This document shows, piece after piece, positions 8,438 to 16,764 of a stretch of DNA of 64,000 nt. This DNA comes from Stenotrophobium rhamnosiphilum (GTDB lineage Bacteria > Pseudomonadota > Gammaproteobacteria > Nevskiales > Nevskiaceae): contig NZ_QANS01000003.1 of the NCBI RefSeq assembly GCF_003052265.1, forward strand, positions 434,001-498,000, given 5' to 3'. The position numbers and the translations under genes were made by a program. The notes beneath the pieces are model-generated. The model ran no database searches. It was not told where the DNA came from and worked only from the letters and a program-made list of their open reading frames with translations. The stretch's first letter is position 1. Every line of letters begins with the position of its first letter.

Positions 8438-11425
8438 ATGTTATTCGACAGCCCCATAAGCTTTATTCCACACGGCTACTGCCTATCGTGGTCGCCGATG
8501 TTGGTTGGATTATTGGCCGGATCTCACCTGCTGATCGGGCTTTCTTATCTTTCGATTCCTGTCGCGCTGTTCTTCTTTGCGCGGCGACATCCCGAGCTCA
8601 ATCAAAAACTGCTGTTCACCTTGTTCACCTTATTCATTTTGGGTTGCGGCGCCACGCACCTGATTGAACTCGTCAACATTTGGGTTCCGTTTTACCGCCT
8701 GGACACTTTCGTTTTAGCAGGCACGGCGCTTGTGTCTGTGGTGACGGCGGTCTTGATCTGGCCGATTACTAGACAAGCAACGCAAGCGCTGCATGACGTT
8801 TTTCAGGCGCGACGCGAGCAAGCTATAACCACCGACGAGCTGTTTGAAACCGTGATGCAGCTCAAGCAGGTCAACCTCAAGCTTGATGAGAGCGAGCGTA
8901 GATTTCGCATGAGCGTGGAATACGCGCCGAATGGCCAGGCCACAGTCGATCTCAATGGCCGCTGGCTGATCGTCAATCAAAGCCTATGCAAAATGCTGGG
9001 TTACGGCGAAGCCGAGTTATTACAGAAAACTTTTCAAGAGATCACGCACCCGGATGATATCGAGCGTGATTTAGAGCATGTCAAGAATCTGCTTGCTGGC
9101 CGTCAGGTCAGCTACAGGATGGAGAAGCGCTACTTCTGCAAATCTGGCGCAATTTTGCACGCACAATTAGACGTTGCCTTGCTGCGCTCACCTTTGGGTG
9201 CGCCCCTGCATTTCATCGTGCAGATCCAGGACATCTCTGAGCGCATCAACGCAACAATCGCAACGGAAAATGCTGAGCGCCGATTCCGCAGAATGATCGA
9301 AGACGTGAAGGATTACGCGATCATTAACCTTGATATCAATGGCCTTGTGTCTTCATGGAATGAAGGCGCACGCCACATCAAGGGTTATCAGGCGCACGAA
9401 ATCATTGGCAGACACTTCTCATGCTTCCATCAAGTGGAAGATATTGCCAACAATCGTCCTAACGCGGCGCTCAAAATGGCCGAAGAGAATGGCCATTTTC
9501 AGGAAGAAGGTTTACGCATCCGCAAGGACGGCTCCGTGTTCTGGGCCAGCGTACTCATCACGGCGATTCATGACACCGATGGAACGTTGCTGGGCTATAG
9601 CAAGATCACGCGCGATCTGACTGAGCGGCGTCATGCCGAAGAAGTGATTGCACAGGCGAATGGCTTGCGTGAAGCCATCATGCATGCAGCGCCTTGCTCC
9701 ATCATTGCGACCGATCCTGACGGCGTCATCACCAGCATAAATCCCGCAGCAGAACGCATGCTGTGGTACGCGAGTGAAGATTTGGTTGGCAAGCAGACGA
9801 CGATGATCATTCATGATGAACATGAAGTCGCTGCGCGCTCGAAGGAACTGTCAGCCAAATACAAGAAGAAGATTGAGACGGGTTTTGAAGCCTTCGTTTA
9901 CGAGGCCCGTGAAGATGTAGTTGAAGAGCATGAGTGGACTTACATCCGCAAGAATGGCTCGCGTCTTTCGGTGCAGCTGGCAGTCAGTGCGCTGCGCGAC
10001 TCCAATCAAAAAATTATTGGGTTCTTGAGCATCGCGTACGACATCACGCAGCGTAAATATCGCGAAGAGTACACGCGGCATGTCGCGCTGCATGATGATT
10101 TAACCGGCTTGCCGAACCGTGCGCTGCTGAAAGATCGCATTAACGTTGCGATTGAGTCCGCCAAGCGCAATCACAAGAAAGTCGGTGTGATGATGCTGGA
10201 TCTTGATCACTTCAAGAGAATCAACGACACCCTTGGACATCATGTGGGTGATGAGCTGCTTAAGGTCGTGGCAGATCGTCTCGTCAAAGCCTTACGCAAA
10301 TCCGATACCGCTGCGCGCATGGGTGGCGATGAATTTGTCGTGGTAACGCCCGATATGAGCGACGACAAGAATGCAGATTTCATTGCCAACACTTTGGTCA
10401 AGGCAATTTCAGCACCGATCAAAATTGGTATGCATGAGTTGATTGTGACGCCGAGTATTGGTGTGAGTTGCTTCCCGGATGACGGCGAAGAAGCCAACAC
10501 ATTGATCAAGTATGCCGATGCGGCGATGTATCAAACCAAGGCTTCGGGCCGTCATGGCCATCAGCACTTCAATGCTGCTGCGCAGGCGATTGTTCAGCGC
10601 AAGCTCGCCATGGAAGCTGATTTGCGTCTGGCCATCGCCAAGAATCATTTGCAGGTTTACTACCAGCCTCAGGTTTGTCTGAGCACCGGCAAGATCATTG
10701 GCGTAGAAGCGCTCGCACGCTGGATTGATCCAGTGAAAGGCATGATCTCGCCCGAGCTATTTATTCCGGTGGCAGAAGAATCAGGCCTGATCATCGAGCT
10801 CGGCAATTTTGTTCTGCGCACGGCATGCCGTGATGCGCGCATATTGCAGGAGCGTGTTGGTCATCCAATGATCATGGCGGTCAATCTTTCAGCGCGGCAA
10901 TTCAGACAGGAAACGCTGGTTGATACGGTGAGTTCTATCATCGCAGAAGCCCGCATGGACCCGGCCATGCTTGAGCTGGAGATTACCGAAGGCGTGATGA
11001 TGGAGAACGATGAAAAAACGCGTTCACGCATGCAAGGCTTGCGTGATCTCGGCATTTCCTTGGCAGTCGATGACTTCGGCACCGGCTACTCCAGCTTGTC
11101 CTACCTCACGCAGTTCCCGATTACGACCTTGAAGATTGATCGATCTTTCGTCGACAAAATAAACGAGGGCGAGCGCGATGCGGCTGTTGTGCAGGCCATC
11201 ATCGCCATGGCTTATTCGCTGAAGACCAAGGTTATTGCTGAAGGTGTCGAAACCGTGGAGCAGTTGGAATTCTTGCAGGAGCATACTTGCAGTGCAGCGC
11301 AGGGCTTCATGTTCTCCAAGCCGATGAGCATGGCTGAACTTGGCCAAGCTTTTGATCAGATCCAAAAGAGCAGTACGGACTCGGTGATGACGTCTTTGCA
11401 TAAGGTGATTGCACGCGCCGCCTGA
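8438..11425 (+). CDS. ETR1-like membrane sensor with three PAS domains, GGDEF and EAL
   Basis: A 995-residue c-di-GMP signalling protein. Residues 1-115 hold three membrane helices resembling the ethylene-binding domain of plant ETR1 and cyanobacterial homologues. LIGLSYLSIPVALFFFARR matches ETR1 helix I, and LGCGATHLIELVNIW keeps the Cu(I)-ligand pair (Cys70, His74; Cys65/His69 in ETR1). At the ETR1 Asp25 position there is His30. Then come PAS domains (about 155-275, 285-400, 410-530), a GGDEF domain with intact GGDEF at 629-633, and an EAL domain with EAL at 757-759 plus DDFGTGYSSL. Both catalytic motifs look complete, so synthesis and hydrolysis of c-di-GMP are both possible. It is followed by the TrpB-like gene after 43 bp. 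Confidence 0.9.
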   Translation: MLFDSPISFIPHGYCLSWSPMLVGLLAGSHLLIGLSYLSIPVALFFFARRHPELNQKLLFTLFTLFILGCGATHLIELVNIWVPFYRLDTFVLAGTALVSVVTAVLIWPITRQATQALHDVFQARREQAITTDELFETVMQLKQVNLKLDESERRFRMSVEYAPNGQATVDLNGRWLIVNQSLCKMLGYGEAELLQKTFQEITHPDDIERDLEHVKNLLAGRQVSYRMEKRYFCKSGAILHAQLDVALLRSPLGAPLHFIVQIQDISERINATIATENAERRFRRMIEDVKDYAIINLDINGLVSSWNEGARHIKGYQAHEIIGRHFSCFHQVEDIANNRPNAALKMAEENGHFQEEGLRIRKDGSVFWASVLITAIHDTDGTLLGYSKITRDLTERRHAEEVIAQANGLREAIMHAAPCSIIATDPDGVITSINPAAERMLWYASEDLVGKQTTMIIHDEHEVAARSKELSAKYKKKIETGFEAFVYEAREDVVEEHEWTYIRKNGSRLSVQLAVSALRDSNQKIIGFLSIAYDITQRKYREEYTRHVALHDDLTGLPNRALLKDRINVAIESAKRNHKKVGVMMLDLDHFKRINDTLGHHVGDELLKVVADRLVKALRKSDTAARMGGDEFVVVTPDMSDDKNADFIANTLVKAISAPIKIGMHELIVTPSIGVSCFPDDGEEANTLIKYADAAMYQTKASGRHGHQHFNAAAQAIVQRKLAMEADLRLAIAKNHLQVYYQPQVCLSTGKIIGVEALARWIDPVKGMISPELFIPVAEESGLIIELGNFVLRTACRDARILQERVGHPMIMAVNLSARQFRQETLVDTVSSIIAEARMDPAMLELEITEGVMMENDEKTRSRMQGLRDLGISLAVDDFGTGYSSLSYLTQFPITTLKIDRSFVDKINEGERDAAVVQAIIAMAYSLKTKVIAEGVETVEQLEFLQEHTCSAAQGFMFSKPMSMAELGQAFDQIQKSSTDSVMTSLHKVIARAA

Positions 11426-11468
11426 TCACTGGGCATAATGTGGCGGTGTATGTCATGGAGGACGTGCC

Positions 11469-12938
11469 GTGCCGAATGATGTTAAAAATATATCGAAGCA
11501 AGCGCCCAGTGCTTTCTACGAGGATCTTGAAAGTCTGCTGATTGAGGAGATGCGCAAGCAACCAGCGAAGCTGGACGTGCGTCTCAAGTTGGCAGAGCTG
11601 TATTCGCAAACACGCCGCGTCAGTGATTTTATCCAGCACGCACGCCTGACTCAGGCCTTCATCAAAGAGCCCAAGAAATCGGATGAATGGCGCCGTATCG
11701 TCACGATGGGCCGCGTGCTCAAGCCGGACGAGCCTCTATTTACTGAATCGCATGACGACGTCATCAAATTTGACGGACCGCAGGCCAGCAATGAGGCCCC
11801 GACTTACAGCCGCATCGGCGATGAAGCGCGCTTCAAAAAGCCTTTGCAGGATCTGGCCGAAGCCTATGAAGAAATTCGTAAGGACGCGCGCTTTTTAGCG
11901 GAACTCGATAGCGAGATGATGCAATCCGCGGGCTACGCCTCACCGTTGGAGCCTGCGCGTCGTTTATCCGAACACATCGGCGGCGCGAAGATTTATTTGA
12001 AGCGCAATGACATTGGTGTGCGCCAGTCGCATATCGCCAGCGCCATCGTTGGCCAAGCATTGCTGGCCAAGCGCATGGGCAAGAAAACCTTAGTGACCGC
12101 ATCTGGCAACGGACACAGCGGCGTGCTGTTGGCTGCAGTCGCAGCGCGGCTAGGCATGAACGTCGTTGTCTTCATGAGCATGGAGCAAATGCAGATTCAG
12201 AGAACCAACATCTTCCGGATGTGGCTCTGCGGTGCAGATGTGCAAGAAGTCGATCCGAAAGGCCGCAGCGGCGGCGATATTCGCAAAGCTGCCTTTGATC
12301 ATTGGGCAAGATTTGCGAGCGACACTTTCCTCGTGATGGGGCTGGATGCAGGCCCGCATCCTTATCCGATGATGATGCTTGAGTTCACATCACTGGTTGG
12401 CAGGGAATGCCGACGTCAGATGTATGCGCACACCAAGAAGGCGCCGGACATTATTGTCGCGCGCGCGGGTGAAAATGCCGATGCCATTGGTTTATTCCCT
12501 TCATTCTTGAAAGCACCCGCAACACGTCTGGTTTGCGTGGGCGCCGCGGATACTTTTGAAAAGGAAGATGACGCCGCTAGCGCGAAGAATCTCAGCATTC
12601 AGCAGCGACTGCAGCCGCTGTCATCAAGTGAGCAGCAGCGCGCGACCAAGATTCTAGAAGGCTTGGATTATCCGAGCGTGGCGCGTGAGCAGGCTTGGCT
12701 GAAGGCAACAGGCCGCATCGAGTATGTAAAAACGCAATCAGTAGCGGCGAAGAAAGCGATCAGCGATCTCAGTCGCCTTGAAGGAATTATCCCAGCCATC
12801 GAAACGGCTTATACGCTCGCTTGGGCTTTCCAAACCGCTGCGACCATGACGCGTGATCAATCGATCGTCGTGTTTATGGGCGAGAGCGTCGAAAAGAACA
12901 TTTGGGATATCGGCAAGGCGATGGGTGTTCCGCTTTAA
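11469..12938 (+). CDS. TrpB-like PLP-fold protein lacking the catalytic lysine
   Basis: A 489-residue protein. Residues 1-105 are helical and contain LDVRLKLAELYSQTRRVSDFIQHA, a TPR/FimV-like helical hairpin. Residues 150-489 align along their length with tryptophan synthase beta: IYLKRNDI, GQALLAKRMGKK, FRMWLCGADV, GPHPYP, AIGLFPSFL, LDYPSV, EGIIPAIET. Key residues are gone. The PLP lysine in GAHK is Ile189 (SHI), the catalytic Glu of AETGAGQHG is Ala211 (TASGNGHSG), the phosphate loop GGGSNA reads AGENADA, and SGRGDKD reads MGESVEKN. A catalytic TrpB role is therefore excluded; binding or scaffolding is inferred. The start is GTG with GGAGG 8 bp upstream. It overlaps the convergent SDR by 4 bp. 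Confidence 0.88.
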   Translation: MPNDVKNISKQAPSAFYEDLESLLIEEMRKQPAKLDVRLKLAELYSQTRRVSDFIQHARLTQAFIKEPKKSDEWRRIVTMGRVLKPDEPLFTESHDDVIKFDGPQASNEAPTYSRIGDEARFKKPLQDLAEAYEEIRKDARFLAELDSEMMQSAGYASPLEPARRLSEHIGGAKIYLKRNDIGVRQSHIASAIVGQALLAKRMGKKTLVTASGNGHSGVLLAAVAARLGMNVVVFMSMEQMQIQRTNIFRMWLCGADVQEVDPKGRSGGDIRKAAFDHWARFASDTFLVMGLDAGPHPYPMMMLEFTSLVGRECRRQMYAHTKKAPDIIVARAGENADAIGLFPSFLKAPATRLVCVGAADTFEKEDDAASAKNLSIQQRLQPLSSSEQQRATKILEGLDYPSVAREQAWLKATGRIEYVKTQSVAAKKAISDLSRLEGIIPAIETAYTLAWAFQTAATMTRDQSIVVFMGESVEKNIWDIGKAMGVPL

Positions 12939-13780
12939 AGCTGAATGACGGCGGAGGCCGGTGTTGATCCGTCGCCGAGCGCGGTTTTGCCGTCGAGTGC
13001 ATGTAGCGTTGCATTCAGTGACAGCAGCAGTGCGCGGCTATGCGTGATCAAACCATTGTGCGAGCCGATCACCAATTGATAGGCCGCCTCGGCCATCATC
13101 TCGACAGGTTCCAGCCATTCTGGATGTGATGTCTGCATTTGTTTCGCAATTGCTAAGGCGCCTTCGGTAACAGCAATTTTGTAAGGCGATAGAACGCTGA
13201 CATCGATATGGCTTCCATCGAGTTCGGCTGCAAGGCCTAGCGATGTTCGTTCCAACGCGGCTTTGCTCGCACCATAAAGCGCGAGCGCGTGAATCATTTT
13301 TGCGGGACCTTCAAAAGGCGGCTGCGGTTGTTCCGCCATCTCGCTGCTGATATTGACGATGCGGCCCCAACCTTTCTCCTTCATTGCAGGCAGTGCTTGC
13401 TGGATCAGATCAACAGGCGCCTGAAAATTCAGTTCAAACATTGAACGACGTGCGGCCAGATCAATCTTGCTCGGCGGCGCATACGCGCTGATGCCTGCGG
13501 CGTTGTTGATCAGGATGTCGATGGCGCCAAATTTTTCTGTTGCACGAGCAACCAACGTGGCGCGTTCTACGTCGTTCGATAAGTCAGATGCAAGGAACGC
13601 AGCGCGACCGCCTGCTTGTTCAATCAATGCGACAGTTTCTCGTAGACCATCAAGGGATCGTGGCGACGCACTCACAACAACGGCAGCGCCATGAGCAGCG
13701 AGTCTCTGCGCAATCGCGCGGCCAATGCCGCGGCTGGCGCCAGTGATGAGTGCGACGTGATCTTTGAGATTGTTAGTCAT
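12935..13780 (-). CDS. SDR-family oxidoreductase
   Basis: A 281-residue SDR: TGASRGIG near residue 14, INNAAG near 95, a serine in NISSEMAEQ, then YGASKAA for the Tyr/Lys pair. The C-terminal 60 residues (MMAEAAYQLVIGSHNGLITHSRALLLSLN) are unlike the classical GG motif and may shape the substrate pocket. It is the last gene of the minus-strand run from 19227 down to 12935. Its stop overlaps the TrpB-like gene end by 4 bp. The substrate is unknown; a steroid or acyl alcohol is inferred from context. Confidence 0.86.
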   Translation of the reverse strand: MTNNLKDHVALITGASRGIGRAIAQRLAAHGAAVVVSASPRSLDGLRETVALIEQAGGRAAFLASDLSNDVERATLVARATEKFGAIDILINNAAGISAYAPPSKIDLAARRSMFELNFQAPVDLIQQALPAMKEKGWGRIVNISSEMAEQPQPPFEGPAKMIHALALYGASKAALERTSLGLAAELDGSHIDVSVLSPYKIAVTEGALAIAKQMQTSHPEWLEPVEMMAEAAYQLVIGSHNGLITHSRALLLSLNATLHALDGKTALGDGSTPASAVIQL

Positions 13781-13784
13781 ATGT

Positions 13785-13806
13785 AAAACGCCCCTTGCGG
13801 GGCGTT
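13785..13806 (-). terminator. Rho-independent terminator-like hairpin
   Basis: Perfect stem AACGCCCC / GGGGCGTT with a 4-base loop. On the minus strand it is followed by a short T-run, so it would end transcripts coming from the SDR gene at 13811-14677 just before the next SDR gene. Confidence 0.75.
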
Positions 13807-13810
13807 GTTG

Positions 13811-14677
13811 TTACTGAACGATTGCGGGATGCGCTTGTGTCGGTGCGCCGAGCATTGGGCGATGTGACGGCGGTTGTTTGCCGTCGATATCTTTCATGCC
13901 GTAATCGAGCGCGGCTTCAGCGCCGATCAACACCTGTCCTGATTTCTCCATGACTTTCGGATCGCGATACAGCTCGCTGATCAGATGGCCGGTGAACTCT
14001 GGCGTCTCGGCGATATCCCAGAAGCCTGCGTATTTTTCTGGCTCTGAATCCATCACGCGCTTGGTGCGATCGGTCTTCAGCATGCCCATCCAGATCGAGA
14101 ATGCAGCGACGTTGAATGGTTTGAAATCGACGGCCATGTCCTTGGCGAATTTATCGACGCCCACTTTCTGCGCGCCATAGCCAGGGCCGTGCATATAGCA
14201 GCTGGCGCCGAACGACGAAGTGAATGCAACGATGCCGCGCTTGCTGGCAACGAGCAGTGGTGCAGCGTAGTAGCTGGCGATGTAACCGGAGCGCAGGCCG
14301 ACGTCGAGAATGTTGACGAGATCCAGCGACTTTTCCCAGAACGGGCCGGGCACGATGAGATCATCGTGAATCACGGTGGCGTTGTTGACGAGAATGTCGA
14401 GCTTGCCCTGTTCTTGCTTCACGCGATCGAACAATGCTTTGACCTGCGCGTCATTGCTGTGATCAACGCTGACTGCAATGCCCTTGCCGCCAGCTTTGGT
14501 GATGGCTTCTGCGGTGGCGTGAATGGTGCCCGGCAGTGCAGCGTCGCCTTCTTTCTGCGAACGACCCGTCACATAAACAGTAGCGCCTTCAGCGCCGAGT
14601 GCTTCTGCAATGCCTTTGCCTGCGCCGCGTGATGCGCCGGTGACAACAGCAACTACGCCTTTCAGTTTTCCGCTCAT
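13811..14677 (-). CDS. SDR-family oxidoreductase (DHRS1-like)
   Basis: A 288-residue SDR with TGASRGAGKG for cofactor binding, VNNATV near residue 105, TSSFGAS for serine and YGAQKVG for Tyr/Lys. The longer loop LPGTIHATAEAITKAGGKGI and the late GQVLIGAEAALDYGMKDIDGKQPPSHRPMLG match the DHRS1-like group. The ATG at 14677 is preferred to a GTG two codons earlier because GGAGAG lies about 6 bp before it. Extragenic palindrome A1 separates it from the FadD3-like ligase gene. Confidence 0.86.
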   Translation of the reverse strand: MSGKLKGVVAVVTGASRGAGKGIAEALGAEGATVYVTGRSQKEGDAALPGTIHATAEAITKAGGKGIAVSVDHSNDAQVKALFDRVKQEQGKLDILVNNATVIHDDLIVPGPFWEKSLDLVNILDVGLRSGYIASYYAAPLLVASKRGIVAFTSSFGASCYMHGPGYGAQKVGVDKFAKDMAVDFKPFNVAAFSIWMGMLKTDRTKRVMDSEPEKYAGFWDIAETPEFTGHLISELYRDPKVMEKSGQVLIGAEAALDYGMKDIDGKQPPSHRPMLGAPTQAHPAIVQ

Positions 14678-14709
14678 CGTCACTCTCCAGAAAATTTGTT
14701 TTACCTTTT

Positions 14710-14771
14710 GTAGGAGCGCCTCTTAGGCGCGATGGTGCAGCGCCAAAATCGCGCCTAAGAGGCGCTCCTAC
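14710..14771. repeat. REP-like palindrome, family A copy 1
   Basis: A 24-bp arm starting GTAGGAGCGCCTCTTAGGCG, a loop of about 14 bp, then the perfect reverse complement of the arm. The same arms occur at 16685-16753 and 38671-38731 with different loops. It is extragenic, between two minus-strand genes, and resembles the GTAGGAGCG REP elements of pseudomonads and relatives. Confidence 0.92.
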
Positions 14772-14790
14772 GTGTTCGAGCGGAATATTT

Positions 14791-16359
14791 CTATCCCGCT
14801 TTGCTCAAATTTCTCAACTCAAACTTCATAACCTTGCCGCCCGCATTCACCGGCAACGCAGCGAGCACTTCAACGCTGCGCGGCACTTTGTAATTCGCCA
14901 TTTGATCGCGGCACCAGGCGATGAATTCTTTGCTGTCGATCTGCTGGCCCGGGCGTGCAACCACAAACGCTTTGCCTACTTCTCCCTGACGCTCATCCGG
15001 TATGCCAACGATGGCAACCTGTGCGACAGCAGGATGTGCAGCAATGATGCGTTCAATCTCAGCCGGATAGCAGTTGAAGCCACCGGTGATGTACATGTCT
15101 TTGAGGCGGTCGGTGATCTTGAGATAACCGCGTGCGTCGAGAATGCCGACGTCGCCCGTGTGCAACCAACCATCCGCATCAATCGTTTCGTGCGTGGCCT
15201 TCTCGTCATCGAGATAACACTGCATGACGTTGTAACCGCGAATCACGATCTCGCCAGATTCGCCCGCAGCGACAGGTTTGTTCTCAGAATCAACAATGCG
15301 CATCTCAGTGTTGTCGATGGCGGTGCCGCTGGTGAGTGCGATGGTTTCAGCATCGTCATCAACCTTGCACATCGACGCTACGCCGCAGGTTTCAGTGAGG
15401 CCGTAAGCCGTCAATACAATCTTGAAACCCAACTCTGCGCGAATGCGTTCAATTAACGACGGCGCAATCGTTGCTGCGCCGGTGATCGTCGCGCGCAGCG
15501 ATGAAAGATCAGATGTGGCGCGTGCAGGATCATTAAGCAGTGAGATGAAAAGTGTAGGTGGCCCAGGCAGTACCGAGATGCGTTGTTTGGCGATGCGCTG
15601 AAGAATCGCACCTGCATCAAAGATCGCGTGAGGCAACACGGTGAGACCAATCATCAAACTGCCGAGCCAACCCACCTTGTAACCAAAGGTGTGGAAGAAA
15701 GGGTTTGCGATGAGATAACGATCTTCGGGAACCAAACCCATGTGCGCTGACCAATCGGCAATCACGCGCAGGTTTTGACCGTGATGCGTGACCACGCCTT
15801 TAGGTCGACCGGTGGTGCCAGACGTGAACATGATGTCCATGCGGTCATCAGGCGTCACAGCGGCGGCGCGCTTCATCACTTCTTCAGTGTGCGATTGATC
15901 CGCTTTGGCCATGAACGTACGCCAGCCGGTGTCGCCAGCTTGTTCGTCGCGCAGCACGACAACATGTTCGAGCGTCTTCGGCCAATGTTCAGCAGCAATC
16001 AGGCTCGGGTAGTGCGTGCCAAGAAAATTACCTGCGCAGAACAACACGCGCGCGCCGGATTTCTCCAGAACATAAGCAGCTTCAGCGCCTTTCATGCGAG
16101 TGTTGATTGGAACCAGCACGCCGCCAACGCTGTGAATAGCGAGGCCCGCAACAATCCACTCAACGCAGTTCTGCGCCCAGATCGCGACGCGATCACCGTG
16201 GTTCACGCCGAGCGCAAGCAATGCGCGTGCAGCGTAGATGCGCAGTTGATCCAATTCAGCGTAGCTCAGCTCGCTGCCATCTTCTGCAATGACCGCGGTG
16301 CGTGACGCATTGCGGCGAACCGATTCTGCGAAGGCGGCGGGGACGGTAGCTGCTGACAT
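14791..16359 (-). CDS. fadD3: FadD3-like acyl-CoA synthetase (HIP-CoA ligase)
   Basis: A 522-residue AMP-forming ligase with the P-loop FTSGTTGRPKG near residue 177, the AYGLTETCG motif, GWLHTGD and the C-terminal hinge ITDRLKDMYITGGFNCYPAEIE. The AMP-site lysine is in NAGGKVMKFELR. Stretches such as NPFFHTFGYK, LPGPPTLF and DRLKDMYI-GGFN match mycobacterial FadD3, which activates the HIP propionate left after cleavage of rings A and B. The ATG at 16359 fits the FadD3 N-terminus; a GTG at 16371 is the alternative. It lies just downstream of the ferredoxin gene in the minus-strand steroid operon. Confidence 0.88.
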   Translation of the reverse strand: MSAATVPAAFAESVRRNASRTAVIAEDGSELSYAELDQLRIYAARALLALGVNHGDRVAIWAQNCVEWIVAGLAIHSVGGVLVPINTRMKGAEAAYVLEKSGARVLFCAGNFLGTHYPSLIAAEHWPKTLEHVVVLRDEQAGDTGWRTFMAKADQSHTEEVMKRAAAVTPDDRMDIMFTSGTTGRPKGVVTHHGQNLRVIADWSAHMGLVPEDRYLIANPFFHTFGYKVGWLGSLMIGLTVLPHAIFDAGAILQRIAKQRISVLPGPPTLFISLLNDPARATSDLSSLRATITGAATIAPSLIERIRAELGFKIVLTAYGLTETCGVASMCKVDDDAETIALTSGTAIDNTEMRIVDSENKPVAAGESGEIVIRGYNVMQCYLDDEKATHETIDADGWLHTGDVGILDARGYLKITDRLKDMYITGGFNCYPAEIERIIAAHPAVAQVAIVGIPDERQGEVGKAFVVARPGQQIDSKEFIAWCRDQMANYKVPRSVEVLAALPVNAGGKVMKFELRNLSKAG

Positions 16360-16377
16360 TGAAGATTTCACTTGAGA

Positions 16378-16671
16378 TTAAGAGGGATAAACAACGCGAA
16401 TACGTTTGGAGGTGGGGACGGCTTGGCAGGCCAGAATCCAGCCGCGCTCGATGTCGTGCTTGTCGAGCGTCTGGTTCTGCAACATTTCAACGCTGCCTTC
16501 TTCCAACTGGCACATGCAGGTCGCACAGTCGCCTTGGCGGCAAGTGGTCGGCGATACAAATTCAGCCGCGTCCATCACTTCAACCAGCCGCTGTCCTTCG
16601 CTGCCTATAAACTTGTGTTCAGCGCCGTCGAGGGTGACGAAGATTTCGATGGATTGTTGATCGTTGCTCAT
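16378..16671 (-). CDS. 2Fe-2S ferredoxin (KshB C-terminal domain-like)
   Basis: A 97-residue plant-type ferredoxin with cluster ligands Cys44, Cys49, Cys52 and Cys82 in TTCRQGDCATC and ILACQAVP. The closest family pattern is the C-terminal ferredoxin domain of KshB/PaaE-type reductases (GWxLxCQAxPxSxxxxVxY). No reductase domain is attached. The ATG at 16671 is chosen because a longer frame would run into palindrome A2. It probably passes electrons to an oxygenase such as a steroid hydroxylase, but none is encoded in this window. Confidence 0.88.
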   Translation of the reverse strand: MSNDQQSIEIFVTLDGAEHKFIGSEGQRLVEVMDAAEFVSPTTCRQGDCATCMCQLEEGSVEMLQNQTLDKHDIERGWILACQAVPTSKRIRVVYPS

Positions 16672-16684
16672 GGTTACTTCGTTT

Positions 16685-16753
16685 GTAGGAGCGCCTCTTA
16701 GGCGCGATATCTTCTGTACGGGCGACAATATCGCGCCTAAGAGGCGCTCCTAC
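16685..16753. repeat. REP-like palindrome, family A copy 2
   Basis: The same outer arms as copies 1 and 3 (GTAGGAGCGCCTCTTAGGCG and its reverse complement) with a different loop of about 20 bp. It lies between the ferredoxin gene and the upstream SDR gene. Confidence 0.92.
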
Positions 16754-16764
16754 AAGCTAGCGAA

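Noticed and set aside
11469-12938. Annotating this gene as active tryptophan synthase beta (trpB)
   Set aside because: The PLP lysine, catalytic glutamate and phosphate loop are all changed, and no trpA or other trp gene is adjacent.
14710-16753. Family A repeats as possible CRISPR or transposon ends
   Set aside because: There are only a few copies, no regular spacing, no cas genes and no transposase between them. They are palindromes with variable loops.
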